A stretch of 64,000 bases of DNA. Source: Gemmataceae bacterium. Its GTDB lineage: Bacteria > Planctomycetota > Planctomycetia > Gemmatales > Gemmataceae. The stretch spans positions 1-64,000 of the forward strand of contig JALHPZ010000017.1 of NCBI GenBank assembly GCA_022842245.1, given 5' to 3'. Shown piece after piece: positions 52,795 to 62,600 of the stretch. Position 1 is the first letter of the stretch, and each line of letters starts with the position of its first letter. Below the pieces are notes generated by a model, which was given only the letters and a program-made list of their open reading frames with translations, searched no databases and was not told the DNA's origin. The position numbers and the translations under genes were made by a program.

Positions 52795-54591
52795 TTACCC
52801 CGCCTTCTTCGCTTCCAGCTCCTCCCAGCGGGCGTACAGCGATTCGACCTGCTTCTGGGCGGCTTCCAGGGCGGCGCAGGCTTCACCGAAGATCACGTGC
52901 CCTTTCGTCGCGGACTCCTCCACGGTCTTCTGGCACGCGGCGACGCGCTCCTCGGCGGCGAGGACGGCGGCTTCCATCGCCTCCAGTTCCTGCTGTTCCT
53001 TGTAACTCAGCCTCTTCGCCTTTGCCGGGGACCGCGTCGCGTTCTCCGCCTTCGCCTCGACCTTCGGCGCCACCGACTGCTCGTACGCCGCCAGCCACTG
53101 CGCCACGCTGCCGTAGCTTCCCGCGCGGCCGGCGCCGTCCAGCCCCACCACCTCCGTGCAGAGCCGGTCCATCAGCTCGCGGTCGTGGCTGACGAGCACG
53201 ATCGCGCCCGGAAACTCGGCGAGACTGTCTTCGAGGACTTCGAGCGCGGCGATGTCCAGATCGTTGGTCGGTTCGTCCAGCAGCAGCAGGTCGGCGGGGC
53301 GGAGCATGAGCTGGGCGATCCGCACGCGTGCCTGCTCGCCGCCGGAGAGCGCGCTCAGCTCGATATCCAGCTGCTCGGCCTCGAAGAGGAACCGCCGTGC
53401 CCACGAGGCGACGTGGATCGGCTGGCCGCGGAAGAGGACCGTATCGGCGTTCGGCGAGAGCGCGCGGCGGAGCGTCTGTGTTAGGTCCAGCGAGGTGCGG
53501 CCCTGTTCGAAGATCTCAATGCGGCAGTTCTCGGCCGGGACGACCGTGCCGCGATCGGGGGGCAGCGTACCGCCGAGGACTTTGAGGAGCGTGCTCTTGC
53601 CGGAGCCGTTGGCGCCGAGCAGGCCGAGCCGCATGCCGGGGGAGAGGATGAGGTCGATGTCGGCGAAGAGTTCGCGGCCGCCGAGGGACTTGGCGACGCC
53701 GGTGGCGGTGAGGAGCTTGCGGGTCTGGCGGCCGGTGCCGGCGAAGTCGATGGTGGCGGTGTTGGCGGCGGCGGTGCGGCGGTTCAACTCGGCGAGTTCG
53801 GCACGGCGTTCGTGGGCGGCGTCGATGCGCGCGCCGGCCTTGCGGGTGCGGGCGGCGGCCTTGCGCCCGAGCCAGTCGGTCTCGCGGCGCACCTGATTCG
53901 CCACGGCGTCCCGCTGGCGCAGTTGCGTCTCGATGAACTGCTCGCGCTTCTCGGCGAAGCCGTCGTACCCGCCGGGGGCGCGAAAGAACCCGCCGGGGTA
54001 GACGCGGTCGATCTCGATCACTTCCGTGGCGACGGCGCGGAGGAACGCGCGGTCGTGCGTGGCGACGAGGAAGCCGAAGTCGGCGGCGCGGAGGAACTTT
54101 TCGAGCCAGACGATGCCGGGCACGTCGAGGTGGTTCGTCGGTTCGTCCATGAGGAGGAAGTCGGGGCGGAGCGCGAGTTCGCGGGCGAGGGCGAGGCGCT
54201 TGCGCCAGCCGCCGGAGAGCGTGTCGGCGCGGAGGGCATGGTCGGCGAAGCCGACCTGCGTGAGCACGACGGCGGCGCGGGTCTCGCGCTCGTACTCTTC
54301 GAGGTGCGCCTCCGCGAGCGAGGCGAGCACGACGTCGCGGACGGTGAGGCCTTCCGGGAAACGGTCGTCCTGCGCGAGGTAGCCGATGCGGGCGCCGCGC
54401 CGGCTCGTGCAACTACCCGAATCGGGTACTTCCAGCCCGGCGAGGAGTTTCAGCAACGTCGACTTCCCGGCGCCGTTCGGGCCGATCAGGCCGACGCGTT
54501 CGCCGGCGCGCAGGTCGAAGGACAGGTTCTCGAAGAGGGGCCGGTGCGAATAGCTCTTGGCCAACCCGAGTGCGGACACCAGCACGCTCAT
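52795..54591 (-). CDS. ABC-F family ATPase (Uup-like)
   Basis: 598 residues with two ABC domains and no membrane segment. Domain 1: Walker A GLIGPNGAGKSTLL, signature LSGGWRKRLALA, Walker B DFLLMDEPTNHLD. Domain 2: Walker A GLLGANGSGKSTLL, signature LSGGEQARVRIA, Walker B LLLLDEPTNDLD. A charged interdomain linker and a C-terminal coiled coil (ELEAMEAAVLAAEERVAACQ) are the Uup/EttA arrangement. Such proteins act on ribosomes. GGAG-like ribosome-binding context is weak; ATG 54591 gives the family N-terminus MSVLVSALGLAKSY. Confidence 0.93.
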   Translation of the reverse strand: MSVLVSALGLAKSYSHRPLFENLSFDLRAGERVGLIGPNGAGKSTLLKLLAGLEVPDSGSCTSRRGARIGYLAQDDRFPEGLTVRDVVLASLAEAHLEEYERETRAAVVLTQVGFADHALRADTLSGGWRKRLALARELALRPDFLLMDEPTNHLDVPGIVWLEKFLRAADFGFLVATHDRAFLRAVATEVIEIDRVYPGGFFRAPGGYDGFAEKREQFIETQLRQRDAVANQVRRETDWLGRKAAARTRKAGARIDAAHERRAELAELNRRTAAANTATIDFAGTGRQTRKLLTATGVAKSLGGRELFADIDLILSPGMRLGLLGANGSGKSTLLKVLGGTLPPDRGTVVPAENCRIEIFEQGRTSLDLTQTLRRALSPNADTVLFRGQPIHVASWARRFLFEAEQLDIELSALSGGEQARVRIAQLMLRPADLLLLDEPTNDLDIAALEVLEDSLAEFPGAIVLVSHDRELMDRLCTEVVGLDGAGRAGSYGSVAQWLAAYEQSVAPKVEAKAENATRSPAKAKRLSYKEQQELEAMEAAVLAAEERVAACQKTVEESATKGHVIFGEACAALEAAQKQVESLYARWEELEAKKAG

Positions 54592-54679
54592 GAAGTCGCT
54601 CGGCGGTACGGAATCCAAAGAGGCGATTCTACGGGAACGAAGCCCATGCGACCGTCGAACGAGTCGTGGCGGACCTGAC

Positions 54680-54970
54680 CTACTCCGGTTCCGACTCGTC
54701 TTCTTTCTTCGGCACTCCGAGCGTCTGTGCCGTGACGGCGGCCTTCACGAGCACGTCCGGGTTCGTCGCATAAAGCTCGGTGAACCCGCAGACGCCGCAG
54801 ACGCAAGCCCAGAGTTCCGTCATGACCTGGCCCTTGAAGAGCCAGGCGTTCGGATTGGAATAGACGGCGACGGAGAGGTCTTGCTGGGCGCCGCCGTGGG
54901 AGCGGTCGATGACGCGGACGCCCTGGACGATGATGGTGCCGTCGCACTTGGGGCAGATTCCGTTTTTCAT
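54680..54970 (-). CDS. Small zinc-ribbon-like protein
   Basis: 96 residues from ATG 54970. MKNGICPKCDGTI and WACVCGVCGFTELYA give two cysteine pairs (CPKC and CVCGVC) typical of a zinc ribbon. The middle (LSVAVYSNPNAWLFKGQVMT) is beta-rich, and the tail is acidic. It resembles short nucleic-acid-related or DUF-type zinc-ribbon proteins; no specific role is assignable. It follows gatC by 80 bases on the same strand. Confidence 0.7.
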   Translation of the reverse strand: MKNGICPKCDGTIIVQGVRVIDRSHGGAQQDLSVAVYSNPNAWLFKGQVMTELWACVCGVCGFTELYATNPDVLVKAAVTAQTLGVPKKEDESEPE

Positions 54971-55050
54971 GACGGACCTCGCGGAGATGTGGCCGAATGT
55001 CGAAAGGAAGTACGCCGATGTGCTGTTCGAATTTCGACCGAACGCGTCGC

Positions 55051-55359
55051 TCAGTGGCTGACGGGTTCGTCGGTGTCGAAGACGGCGGGGACGCCGAAGA
55101 AGTCGGCGAGGCGGAGTGGGGCGTTGGCGAGCGCTTCGTCCGGCGTAAGACACACGCCGGGTTCGTCGTCCCGGAAGACGTTCGAAACGGGCAGCGGGTG
55201 CGCGAGGGGTTCGACGCCGTCGGTGTTCAATTCGCCGAGCTGGCCGACGTAGTCGAGAATGGCGGAGAGTTGCTGTTGCATCGTCGCCAGGTCGGCGTCG
55301 GACAGTTCCAGGCGCGCAAGCTTTGCGACCTTCCGAACTTCGTCGAAAGTCAGGGCCAT
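55051..55359 (-). CDS. gatC: Asp-tRNA(Asn)/Glu-tRNA(Gln) amidotransferase subunit C
   Basis: 102 residues matching GatC throughout: VRKVAKLARLELSDADLATM, QLSAILDYVGQLGELNTDGV, PVSNVFRDDEPGVCLT and ADFFGVPAVF. GatC holds GatA and GatB together for transamidation of misacylated tRNAs. No gatA or gatB lies in this window on either side, so the operon is split here. It follows rpmB by 19 bases on the same strand and is probably co-transcribed with it. Confidence 0.95.
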   Translation of the reverse strand: MALTFDEVRKVAKLARLELSDADLATMQQQLSAILDYVGQLGELNTDGVEPLAHPLPVSNVFRDDEPGVCLTPDEALANAPLRLADFFGVPAVFDTDEPVSH

Positions 55360-55378
55360 GGCGACTCTCCGGAGCGTT

Positions 55379-55645
55379 TTAGACCGCGTTGGCGAGGCTG
55401 AACGGCTGGCGCTTCGTCGGCTTGGCGATCTTGCCGCTGCGGATGCAGGCGACGCAGACGCGAGCGCGAACGGATTCGCCTTTCGGGCCGGCGATCTGAA
55501 TGTTCTGGATATTCGGCTTGTAGACGCGCCGGCTGATGCCGGTGATCTTCTTGCCGACCCCGCCGAGGTATTTCGCCTTACCGCGGTAGGTCTTCTGGTT
55601 GCCGAGCTTCGGCGTCTTCTGGCAGATGTCGCAGTGCAGGCCCAT
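55379..55645 (-). CDS. rpmB: 50S ribosomal protein L28
   Basis: 88 residues. MGLHCDICQKTPKLGNQ and RVCVACIRSGKI give the zinc-binding C+ form (CxxC at each end). RRVYKPNIQNIQI is the rRNA-contact segment of L28. Complete and of normal length. It is a component of the large ribosomal subunit. Confidence 0.95.
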   Translation of the reverse strand: MGLHCDICQKTPKLGNQKTYRGKAKYLGGVGKKITGISRRVYKPNIQNIQIAGPKGESVRARVCVACIRSGKIAKPTKRQPFSLANAV

Positions 55646-55732
55646 GACTCGTTTTCCTGTCCGGTCGCAATGTCGGAACTATCACTCTAGGGCGCACCCC
55701 CGCCGCGCGGCAAGGCGCGAATGGCCCCGAGA

Positions 55733-56698
55733 TCACTTCCAAAAAGTCGGCAACCGGTACGATCGCTGGCGATCGGGCGACTGGCCGCGGTAGCTGCTGG
55801 GAATGACGAATTGATATTTCGCGAGGTCGATCGGGCTGGTTCCTCGAATCGCCGGCTTGTTGAACAGTGACGCGGCCCGGTCGCCGAGGTCCTCGTTGAT
55901 GCGCTCGCGGCCGAGCTTCATCGTCATTTTGAACTGCTGTTGCGGCCATTCGAGGATGACCTCGGTCGGTGCCTGCACGTAGCCACCGCCGGGCAAGGAT
56001 ACCGTCTTCGCGGAGACAATCTCCGCGCTGGCGATTGGCGTCTTCGGATCGCGCTCGTCGAAGATCACATGCTTGCGCACGGCTGGCTTCTTGCCGTCCG
56101 CCCAGTCGGCGTTGAAGACCGTCGTCTTCACCACGGGCAGCCCGGTGCGCGTCTTCGTCCGCTGGTAGAGCACATACGCGGCCTGCTCGCGATTCGCTTT
56201 CACTTCGTACGCGGCGTTCGGGTCGTACGGGGACATGCCGAGCGCCTGCATCACCCAGTCGGTGTCGAAGGGGATGGGAAACTTCACTTCGCCGGTCGAG
56301 AAGGCGTCGTGGGAGCAATAGAAGTAGTTGTCCCGGCCGAGCGGTTTGGCGTACATCCAGAACTCGCGGTCGTTGGAGCCGATGTCGATCATGGTGCCGG
56401 CGAGGGAGTGGGCGCCGATCAGGCGGAAGCTACGCGGCTGGGAGCTGAAGAGCGAGCTGTCGTTGAGGGAGCCGAGTTCGCGGCCGTTCTCGGTGGCGAC
56501 GGCGCGGACGTCGTCGTAGCTGATGGATCGCAGCAGTCCGGCCTGACGGTTGAGGTAGCCGACGAGTTCGGCCGAGGTGCGCTCGGGCATCGGCCCGGCG
56601 AACGGGGAGTTCGCGCGTGGTTCGACGTGGCCGTTCTTCATCCACTGGCAGCCGGACGCGAGGGCGAGTACGACGCAGCCGAGTGAAGCGAATCGCAT
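55733..56698 (-). CDS. Hypothetical lipoprotein (LolA-like fold possible)
   Basis: 321 residues with a clear lipoprotein signal: MRFASLGCVVLALASGC, lipobox LASGC, Cys-17. The remainder is beta-rich, with segments such as REFWMYAKPLGRDNYFYCSH, TTVFNADWADGKKPAVRKHV and TEVILEWPQQQFKMTM. These recall LolA/LppX-like open barrels of outer-membrane lipoprotein-sorting proteins. The match is structural guesswork. It is followed on the same strand by ribosomal genes only at a distance, so it appears monocistronic. Confidence 0.7.
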   Translation of the reverse strand: MRFASLGCVVLALASGCQWMKNGHVEPRANSPFAGPMPERTSAELVGYLNRQAGLLRSISYDDVRAVATENGRELGSLNDSSLFSSQPRSFRLIGAHSLAGTMIDIGSNDREFWMYAKPLGRDNYFYCSHDAFSTGEVKFPIPFDTDWVMQALGMSPYDPNAAYEVKANREQAAYVLYQRTKTRTGLPVVKTTVFNADWADGKKPAVRKHVIFDERDPKTPIASAEIVSAKTVSLPGGGYVQAPTEVILEWPQQQFKMTMKLGRERINEDLGDRAASLFNKPAIRGTSPIDLAKYQFVIPSSYRGQSPDRQRSYRLPTFWK

Positions 56699-56728
56699 GA
56701 TGGAACGCCCTCGAGTTAACGCATCCGT

Positions 56729-57031
56729 TCATTCAGTTGCCGAAATCCGTCGGTTCCCATCCCACTCGTCGCCGAACATGTCTTCCATCCACCGCGAGTA
56801 ATCTTCCACAAACTCTTCCCGCGGTTGTGCCATGTCTAACTCTCCTGCAAGTGCTCGCTCGGCGGCGGCCGCTAGAGCATCTTGCACCTCCGGCGTTGCA
56901 TTCGCCAAAGAACCCGCGATGCTTTCCAATGCTCCAACATCTCCGTCGTCGTAGCGGGATTCGTTGTCTTCTAAACCGCGACAGTTGATGTAAGAAACCG
57001 CGTATACCAGCGCATCGGCTAGGGATTCCAT
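56729..57031 (-). CDS. Small hypothetical protein
   Basis: 100 residues, acidic and helical (SLADALVYAVSYINCRGLED, GSLANATPEVQDALAAAAER, EEFVEDYSRWMEDMF). No signal peptide and no known family. It lies directly beside the large palindromic element at 57.06 kb. Codon use looks less GC-biased than neighbours, so horizontal or relaxed origin is possible. Confidence 0.5.
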   Translation of the reverse strand: MESLADALVYAVSYINCRGLEDNESRYDDGDVGALESIAGSLANATPEVQDALAAAAERALAGELDMAQPREEFVEDYSRWMEDMFGDEWDGNRRISATE

Positions 57032-57061
57032 GAGGTAACTCCGGCTGTACCCGTTGTCTTC

Positions 57062-57257
57062 GGCCCCGGATGGGGCCGCGGACTGTAGCCACGGGTGGAG
57101 CGAAGCACAACCCGTGGTTGACTTCCTTCACACTCGCCCCGGAGGGGCGAAGGAACCTCTGCCCTTTCAGGGCAGTTCAAATCTTCGAAATTTTCGGATC
57201 ACCACGGGTTGCGCTTCGCTCCACCCGTGGCTACAGTCCGCTGCTCCTTTGGAGCAG
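57062..57257. repeat. Composite palindromic element with 41-bp inverted ends
   Basis: 57078-57118 and 57201-57241 are inverted repeats matching at 40 of 41 bases (core GTAGCCACGGGTGGAGCGAA). Inside are two small hairpins, CGCCCCGGAGGGGCG (near 57136) and CTGCCCTTTCAGGGCAG (near 57159). Outside, GGCCCCGGATGGGGCC (near 57062) and CTGCTCCTTTGGAGCAG (near 57241) also fold. No transposase frame is present, so it looks like a MITE or REP cluster. Confidence 0.88.
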
Positions 57258-57267
57258 AAGACCGGTT

Positions 57268-57753
57268 TCACGTCCAACCCAAAGCTTGGAACACTTCGTC
57301 CTGTACGGCGGCGATTTCGTCCTCGGTCAGGCGCGGGTCGGACAGCTCGTGGCGTGTCCCCGTCCGCGCATCCCGCAACACCAGCACATCCGTTCCATTC
57401 TGCCGCTTCGCGTCTTCGAACTTCAATCGCTTCCGCCGCATGAGCAACAGCGCCACCACGTAGCGGATATTGCGCCGGTTCGGTTCCGGGTTGCCGTCCA
57501 AGTGCTGGAACCACTCGATCAGCAAGTCGTCGTTAAACGTCGGCTTCCGCGCCTTGTCGTTCGGAGGGATTCGACCGTTCCAGAAGGCGACATACTGCTC
57601 CGGCGGCCCCGGCCAGGCGTCGGCGGCGTAATCCTTCCGCACGAACTTGCCGGACTCTTCCAACAGCACGGCCACGAACCGCTCGCCGGGCTTCAGTTCC
57701 CGGTTGGTCGCGGCGCAGGTCCGGCCCGGTGCGGCGATGTCGTAATCGATCAT
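57268..57753 (-). CDS. Hypothetical protein
   Basis: 161 residues from ATG 57753 (MIDYDIAAPGRTCAATNREL). It has a compact N-terminal half with four-residue turns (PGERFVAVLLEESGKFVRKD) and a basic helical C-terminal half (VVALLLMRRKRLKFEDAK, LTEDEIAAVQDEVFQAL). I recognise no family or catalytic residues. It is separated from its downstream neighbour by the composite palindromic element. Confidence 0.6.
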   Translation of the reverse strand: MIDYDIAAPGRTCAATNRELKPGERFVAVLLEESGKFVRKDYAADAWPGPPEQYVAFWNGRIPPNDKARKPTFNDDLLIEWFQHLDGNPEPNRRNIRYVVALLLMRRKRLKFEDAKRQNGTDVLVLRDARTGTRHELSDPRLTEDEIAAVQDEVFQALGWT

Positions 57754-57802
57754 GGCCACCCATCGTATGCCGGGACGCACGGGAAAGACAACGCCGATCG
57801 AT

Positions 57803-58759
57803 TCACTTCGTCCGCCGTTTCACCGCTTCGATCGCGATGCGGTACGGCGTCTCGCGGTGCCGGCGCTCGAACGCCTCGATCCGGTCCGACAGGCGCACGG
57901 CACGACCGGTATCCAATTCCGCGGCGAAACCCACGGCGGCTTCGATCTCCCTGCGAATCGCGGAGTACCCTTCGCCCCGGTTCGGCGAGGGGGGAGAACT
58001 CATCGCGCAGGTGGTGACGCGGCGCGCGACGACCGTCACGCCGTCCTTGATCTCGACGGTCCGCGTGAACTGCCGGGCGAGACCGTCGACACTGCCGATC
58101 CAAAGGGAATCGGCGCGGCGCCAGTTCGTTTCAAGGCCGCCGGGATTCGCCCAGTGGGCCGAGGCTCGCTCGCCGACGAGTTCGACCAGTTGGGCGCCGT
58201 CGCGCACGGCGGTCTGGGCCAGTTTCCAGTTCCAGTCGGGCAGGCCGGGGGACGCGATGGTCCACGAACGTTCGTTCGGTTTGGGTGGTCGCGGGGCGAG
58301 GAAACCGAGTTCGAGCGACGCCGGGGCGTCCGCGGCGATCGGCGGGATCGCCCGGGTCGGCGTGCGGGTGTTCAGGGTGAAGGGCGGCGCGGTGTCGGGC
58401 ACGATCAGGGCCGCACGGCCCTGAGCGTCCACTCGGACGAGTTCGAGGCGCACCGCCGGTGGCGACTTGGCCGGGTCGATACCGGTCACGGCGCTGGCGG
58501 CACCCGCGACGTTCGCGTCGGTCTTCGGGCGCAGCAGCGTCAGCACGGCGAGGTCGGTCGTCGATTCCTGGACTCCCAAGACGAACACTCGGACTTCGAG
58601 CGCGAACGACCGCTTGTACGGCAGGTCGACGCGGGTACTCTCTTCGGCGACGGAACCGGAGTATACGATCTCGTCGCCGACAGCGAACGCCGGCGCGGGA
58701 GCCGTCGGTTCGGAACGGTGCGTCGCGAGCGTCGCGATCAGGAGAAACGTCGGCAGCAT
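57803..58759 (-). CDS. Secreted hypothetical protein containing a repeat-derived segment
   Basis: 318 residues with a signal peptide (MLPTFLLIATLATHRSEP) and a beta-rich body (GDEIVYSGSVAEES, FALEVRVFVLGVQESTTDLA). No known domain. Near the C-terminus SSPPSPNRGEGYS is encoded by a small palindromic GC-rich stretch (57970-58003) that looks like an intergenic repeat in frame. ATG 58759 was chosen as the start of the signal peptide. It is divergent from the next gene. Confidence 0.65.
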   Translation of the reverse strand: MLPTFLLIATLATHRSEPTAPAPAFAVGDEIVYSGSVAEESTRVDLPYKRSFALEVRVFVLGVQESTTDLAVLTLLRPKTDANVAGAASAVTGIDPAKSPPAVRLELVRVDAQGRAALIVPDTAPPFTLNTRTPTRAIPPIAADAPASLELGFLAPRPPKPNERSWTIASPGLPDWNWKLAQTAVRDGAQLVELVGERASAHWANPGGLETNWRRADSLWIGSVDGLARQFTRTVEIKDGVTVVARRVTTCAMSSPPSPNRGEGYSAIRREIEAAVGFAAELDTGRAVRLSDRIEAFERRHRETPYRIAIEAVKRRTK

Positions 58760-58889
58760 GGTCGGTCTCGGCGGGCGGCGCGCCCGCGCATTTGAACATG
58801 CGTCTATAGCAACTGCCGCGATCCGTGCAACGGCGGTTTCCGGGCGGGCGGGGGAAGCTAGGATAGCCGCCACCCCTTCGGAGCAGACC

Positions 58890-59666
58890 GTGACCCCCGG
58901 CATCATCCTCGCCCTGACTTTCGCGGGCCTCGTCGTCGGCTTCTTCGCGTTCTTCTGGGGCACCGCCCTTTTCCTGCAAGGCTCGCTTTACAACGCGCCC
59001 GCGACGAAGCTACCGATCCGCGCCGCCATCGCCGCCTTCCTCGTCGGCGGTTTTCTCACCTTCTGGACGATGGTGAACACCCGCGCCGAATCGAAGGACC
59101 GCTACGGCACCTTCTTCGAGTTCAACCCCACAAGTTCGCACGAGTTCACCGAGTTCACCGCCATTCGGCGGGACGCGAACAAGCAGGAAACCCCGGTGCC
59201 GCACAAGAAGGTGAGCGGCAAGTTCGTCGAGTCGCAGGATACGACCAAGGCGTTCCGCATGAATTCGGCGGATTTCATCGTGGTGGCACTCGAAGTGAAG
59301 GACGGCGAGAAGACGGCGCGCTTCGATGCGGAACTGGACGCGAAGGGGAACTTCAAGGGGGCGTCGAACAAGGTCTTCGTGGAGAAGGACGGCCGGCGGT
59401 TCATCGAGTTCGGTCAATCGAACGTGCCGACGCCGATCTACGCGCCGAGCCGGGGAGCGCTATTCGCGGCGCTGGGGTTGAACGCGCTGCTGTTCGTGGT
59501 GTTCTTCGTGGCCCTGTGGCCGGTGCTGCGATACACGGTGGGTCACGCGATCGCGGGTGCGGCGACGGGTGGATTGTTTGTGATGCTCCTGATCATGCCG
59601 CTGCTGTTCGAGAAGAACAAGCTGCCCGAAGCGGCGAAGGCCGCGCTGGCCGAAGCGAAGGGCTGA
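58890..59666 (+). CDS. Hypothetical membrane protein
   Basis: 258 residues starting with GTG (58890), supported by GGAG six bases upstream. Helices: IILALTFAGLVVGFFAFFWG, IRAAIAAFLVGGFLTFWTMV, LFAALGLNALLFVVFFVALW and GLFVMLLIMPLLF. A periplasmic-type beta domain lies between helices 2 and 3 (residues about 75-185). No known family is assigned. It converges on glnE, with one base between the two stop codons. Confidence 0.65.
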   Translation: MTPGIILALTFAGLVVGFFAFFWGTALFLQGSLYNAPATKLPIRAAIAAFLVGGFLTFWTMVNTRAESKDRYGTFFEFNPTSSHEFTEFTAIRRDANKQETPVPHKKVSGKFVESQDTTKAFRMNSADFIVVALEVKDGEKTARFDAELDAKGNFKGASNKVFVEKDGRRFIEFGQSNVPTPIYAPSRGALFAALGLNALLFVVFFVALWPVLRYTVGHAIAGAATGGLFVMLLIMPLLFEKNKLPEAAKAALAEAKG

Positions 59667-59667
59667 T

Positions 59668-62600
59668 TCACGCCAGACGATCGAATTCGGCGCGCAATGT
59701 GCCCATGACGCGATCGACTTCGGCGAGCAGGCGATCGGCCGCCGATCCGCGAGGCGAGGATTCAAAACCGATCCGGCGGGCGAGCTTTTCGCATTCCTCG
59801 TGGGACTCGGGCAATTCGATGAGCGGTCGATCGGTGACGATGCGCAGACGCGCCTCGACGGTCCGGAGGAAGGAATAGCCGTCGCGCAGCACGCTCGCGT
59901 GGTTGGGCAGGATCAATCCGGCATTTTCGATCGCGTCCAGGGCACTCCAGACGTTGGAGTGCAAGATCTCCGGTTGTTCCCGCCCGTGCCGAAGCTGGAT
60001 CCATTGGATCAGGAATTCCACGTCGGCCAACCCCCCGCGGCCGCGCTTGATGTCCCGTCTCCCCGCCTTGGCTTCGAGCTTGGTCCGCATCGCGCAGATG
60101 TCGTTCGCCCAAGCCGGGCACCACGCCGGACCGAGAGCGGCGCGGCGGATGGCCACTTCCAGTTCGCTCGCGAACGCCGGCTCGCCACGCACAACGCGTG
60201 CCCGCATCATCGCTTGCCGTTCCCAAAGCTGGCAGCCCGCGTCGTCGAAGTAGCGGAGAAACTCCGCGAGCGGCAGCGCGAGGCTGCCCGACTTGCCCGT
60301 TGGTCGCAGCCGCAGGTCCACGGCGTACAGTCGGCCCATCGGACCGGATTTGCCCAGCCGTTGGATGGTCTTCTGGAGCAACTCCGTGAAGAAGTGCTGA
60401 TTGCTGGTCGTTTCACCTGGATCACTGCGGACGGTCGATCCGTCGACGGCGTAGACGAGCATCAGATCCAGATCGCTGTGGTAACTGATCTCGCGGCCAC
60501 CGAGTTTGCCAAGTCCCACGATGGCGTAGGGGCAGTCCGCCGGTGTGCCGAACTTTTCGCGCAACATCGGCTCGACCAGGTCGATCACGGCGCCGAGCAC
60601 CGTATCGGCGAGATCGCTTAGCGCGGCCGTGGTCTCCCGGATCGGCGTCTTGCCGAGCAAGTCCGCCACTCCGATCCGGAGCAATTCCTTGTCCTGAAAG
60701 CTGTGCAGGATCGGCTCGGGGTCGGTGGCACCGCGGAGGAGTTCGGTCAGTTCGGCACTGAGTTCGTCAACCTGACGCGGTTGGTTCAGCACGAGACTAT
60801 CGAGCAATTCGTCCACCATGCCGGGATTGTTAACGAGCAATCCGGACAGGAACGGGCTGCCGGAGCAGAGGTCGACGTAGAGCTTGAGCGTGGCGGGATT
60901 GAAGCTGAAGAGTTCATAAAGCACCGCTTTGGCGCCGAGCGAAGCGGTGACGCGTTCGAGGCTGTCGAGGGCGACGTCGGGGTCGGGCGTTTCGGCGACG
61001 GCGCGGAGGAGGCGCGGCGCAATGCTCGCGAGGAAATGCCGGCAGCGGCGGTGCGACAGGAAGCGCACCGATTCGTGCGCGAGGCGCAGCAGGTTCGCAT
61101 ATGCCTCCGGAACGTTACGGAAGCCGTATGGCCCTAGCACCTCGCGCTGCTTCGCCTCGTCCGGATCGGGATCGAGGATCAGGTCCGATTCCGGTTCGGC
61201 CTGGCCGCTCTCGCTCGCAAACGTCTGATGCAAGAGATGTTCGAGGATCACGCGATCGCGGCCCGTCTTGTCGTGGAGGTCGTTGAGGAACAGGTCGAGC
61301 GGTTCGACGAGAAGCGTCTTCGTCTGTAACAGCGGGCCGCTGGTCGTTTCATCGAGCGGGGAGCGACGCTGCGCGGCCAATGTGGAATTCGGAATGCGGT
61401 ACTCGGAACTCGGTTCCAGGCTTTCATTCCGCATTCCGAATTCCGCATTCCGAATTCCTGTATATCCCATTCGCCGCGCCAGCTTCTCCAACTCGGCCTC
61501 GGTGTCGGGGAGGCGGTGCGTCTGCATGTCGAAGAGCAGTTGCAGGCGGTGTTCGGTCTTGCGTAGGAAGCGGTAGGCGTCCGCGAGGATGTAGTTCTCG
61601 TTGCCAGTGAGGCAGCCCGCAATTTCGAGGCTTTCAAGCGCCAGCAGCGTGTTCCGCTGCCGCACGGCCGGGAGATCGCCGCCGTTGAGCAGCTGGAGGA
61701 ACTGCACCGTATACTCGATATCGCGGATGCCTCCCCGGCCGGTCTTTACGTCGCGGTCGTCGTCGCCGGCGCGGTTGGCGCGCTGTTCCATCTGGCGCTT
61801 GAGCGCCTTCACTTCGTTGATCTCGGAGAAGCTGAAATACTTCCGGTAGACGAACGGCTCGATGGACTGAACGAACTCGCGGCCGAGTTCGATGTCGCCG
61901 CCGCAGGGGCGCACCTTGATGAGCGCCTGACGTTCCCAGGTGCGGCCCATGACGTCGTAGTAACTGCGCGTGGCGGCGAGGCTGCGCGCGAGCGGTCCGG
62001 TGCGGCCTTCGGGGCGGAGACGCAAATCGACGCGGTAGGCGAAGCCGGCATCGGTGTGCGAGGAGAGCAGACGAAGAAACTCGGTGATGATGCGGGCGAA
62101 GGCGTCGGCGTTCGACACGGGGTGGACGCGCTTGCCGGCGGTCTCGCCGTCGTCGTCGTAGACGAACATGAGGTCGAGGTCGGAGGAGTAGTTGAGTTCG
62201 TCGCCGCCGAGCTTGCCGAAGGCGAGGGCGGCGAGGCGCGCGGGTCGGTCGCCGACCGTGGGCGTGCCGATCTTGCGCGTGACGGTGCGTGTGGCCGTGG
62301 CGAGCGCGACTTGAATGGACGCGTCGGCGGCGCGGGCGAGGTCGCGCGTGATCTCTTCGAGCGGCCGGTCGCGGATGACGTCGTTGAGGCCGATGCGGAG
62401 CACCTGGAGCCGGCGGAACTTGCGGAACGCGCGGAGGACGCCGGCGTCGTCGGTGGCGGCGTCGACGAGGGATTGCAGTTGTTGCGTCAGTTCGGCGGTG
62501 GACGGATTGCGCCCGGCGGGCTTGAGCACGAGGTCGAGCGCTTCGGGATCTTGCGCCAGCGTGTCGGCGAAGAGTTGCGAGGTCGCGAGGAGTTGGAGGA

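Noticed and set aside
57062..57257. CRISPR array or retron-like RNA
   Set aside because: The structure is a single large inverted repeat with nested hairpins, not regularly spaced direct repeats, and no cas or reverse transcriptase gene is near.
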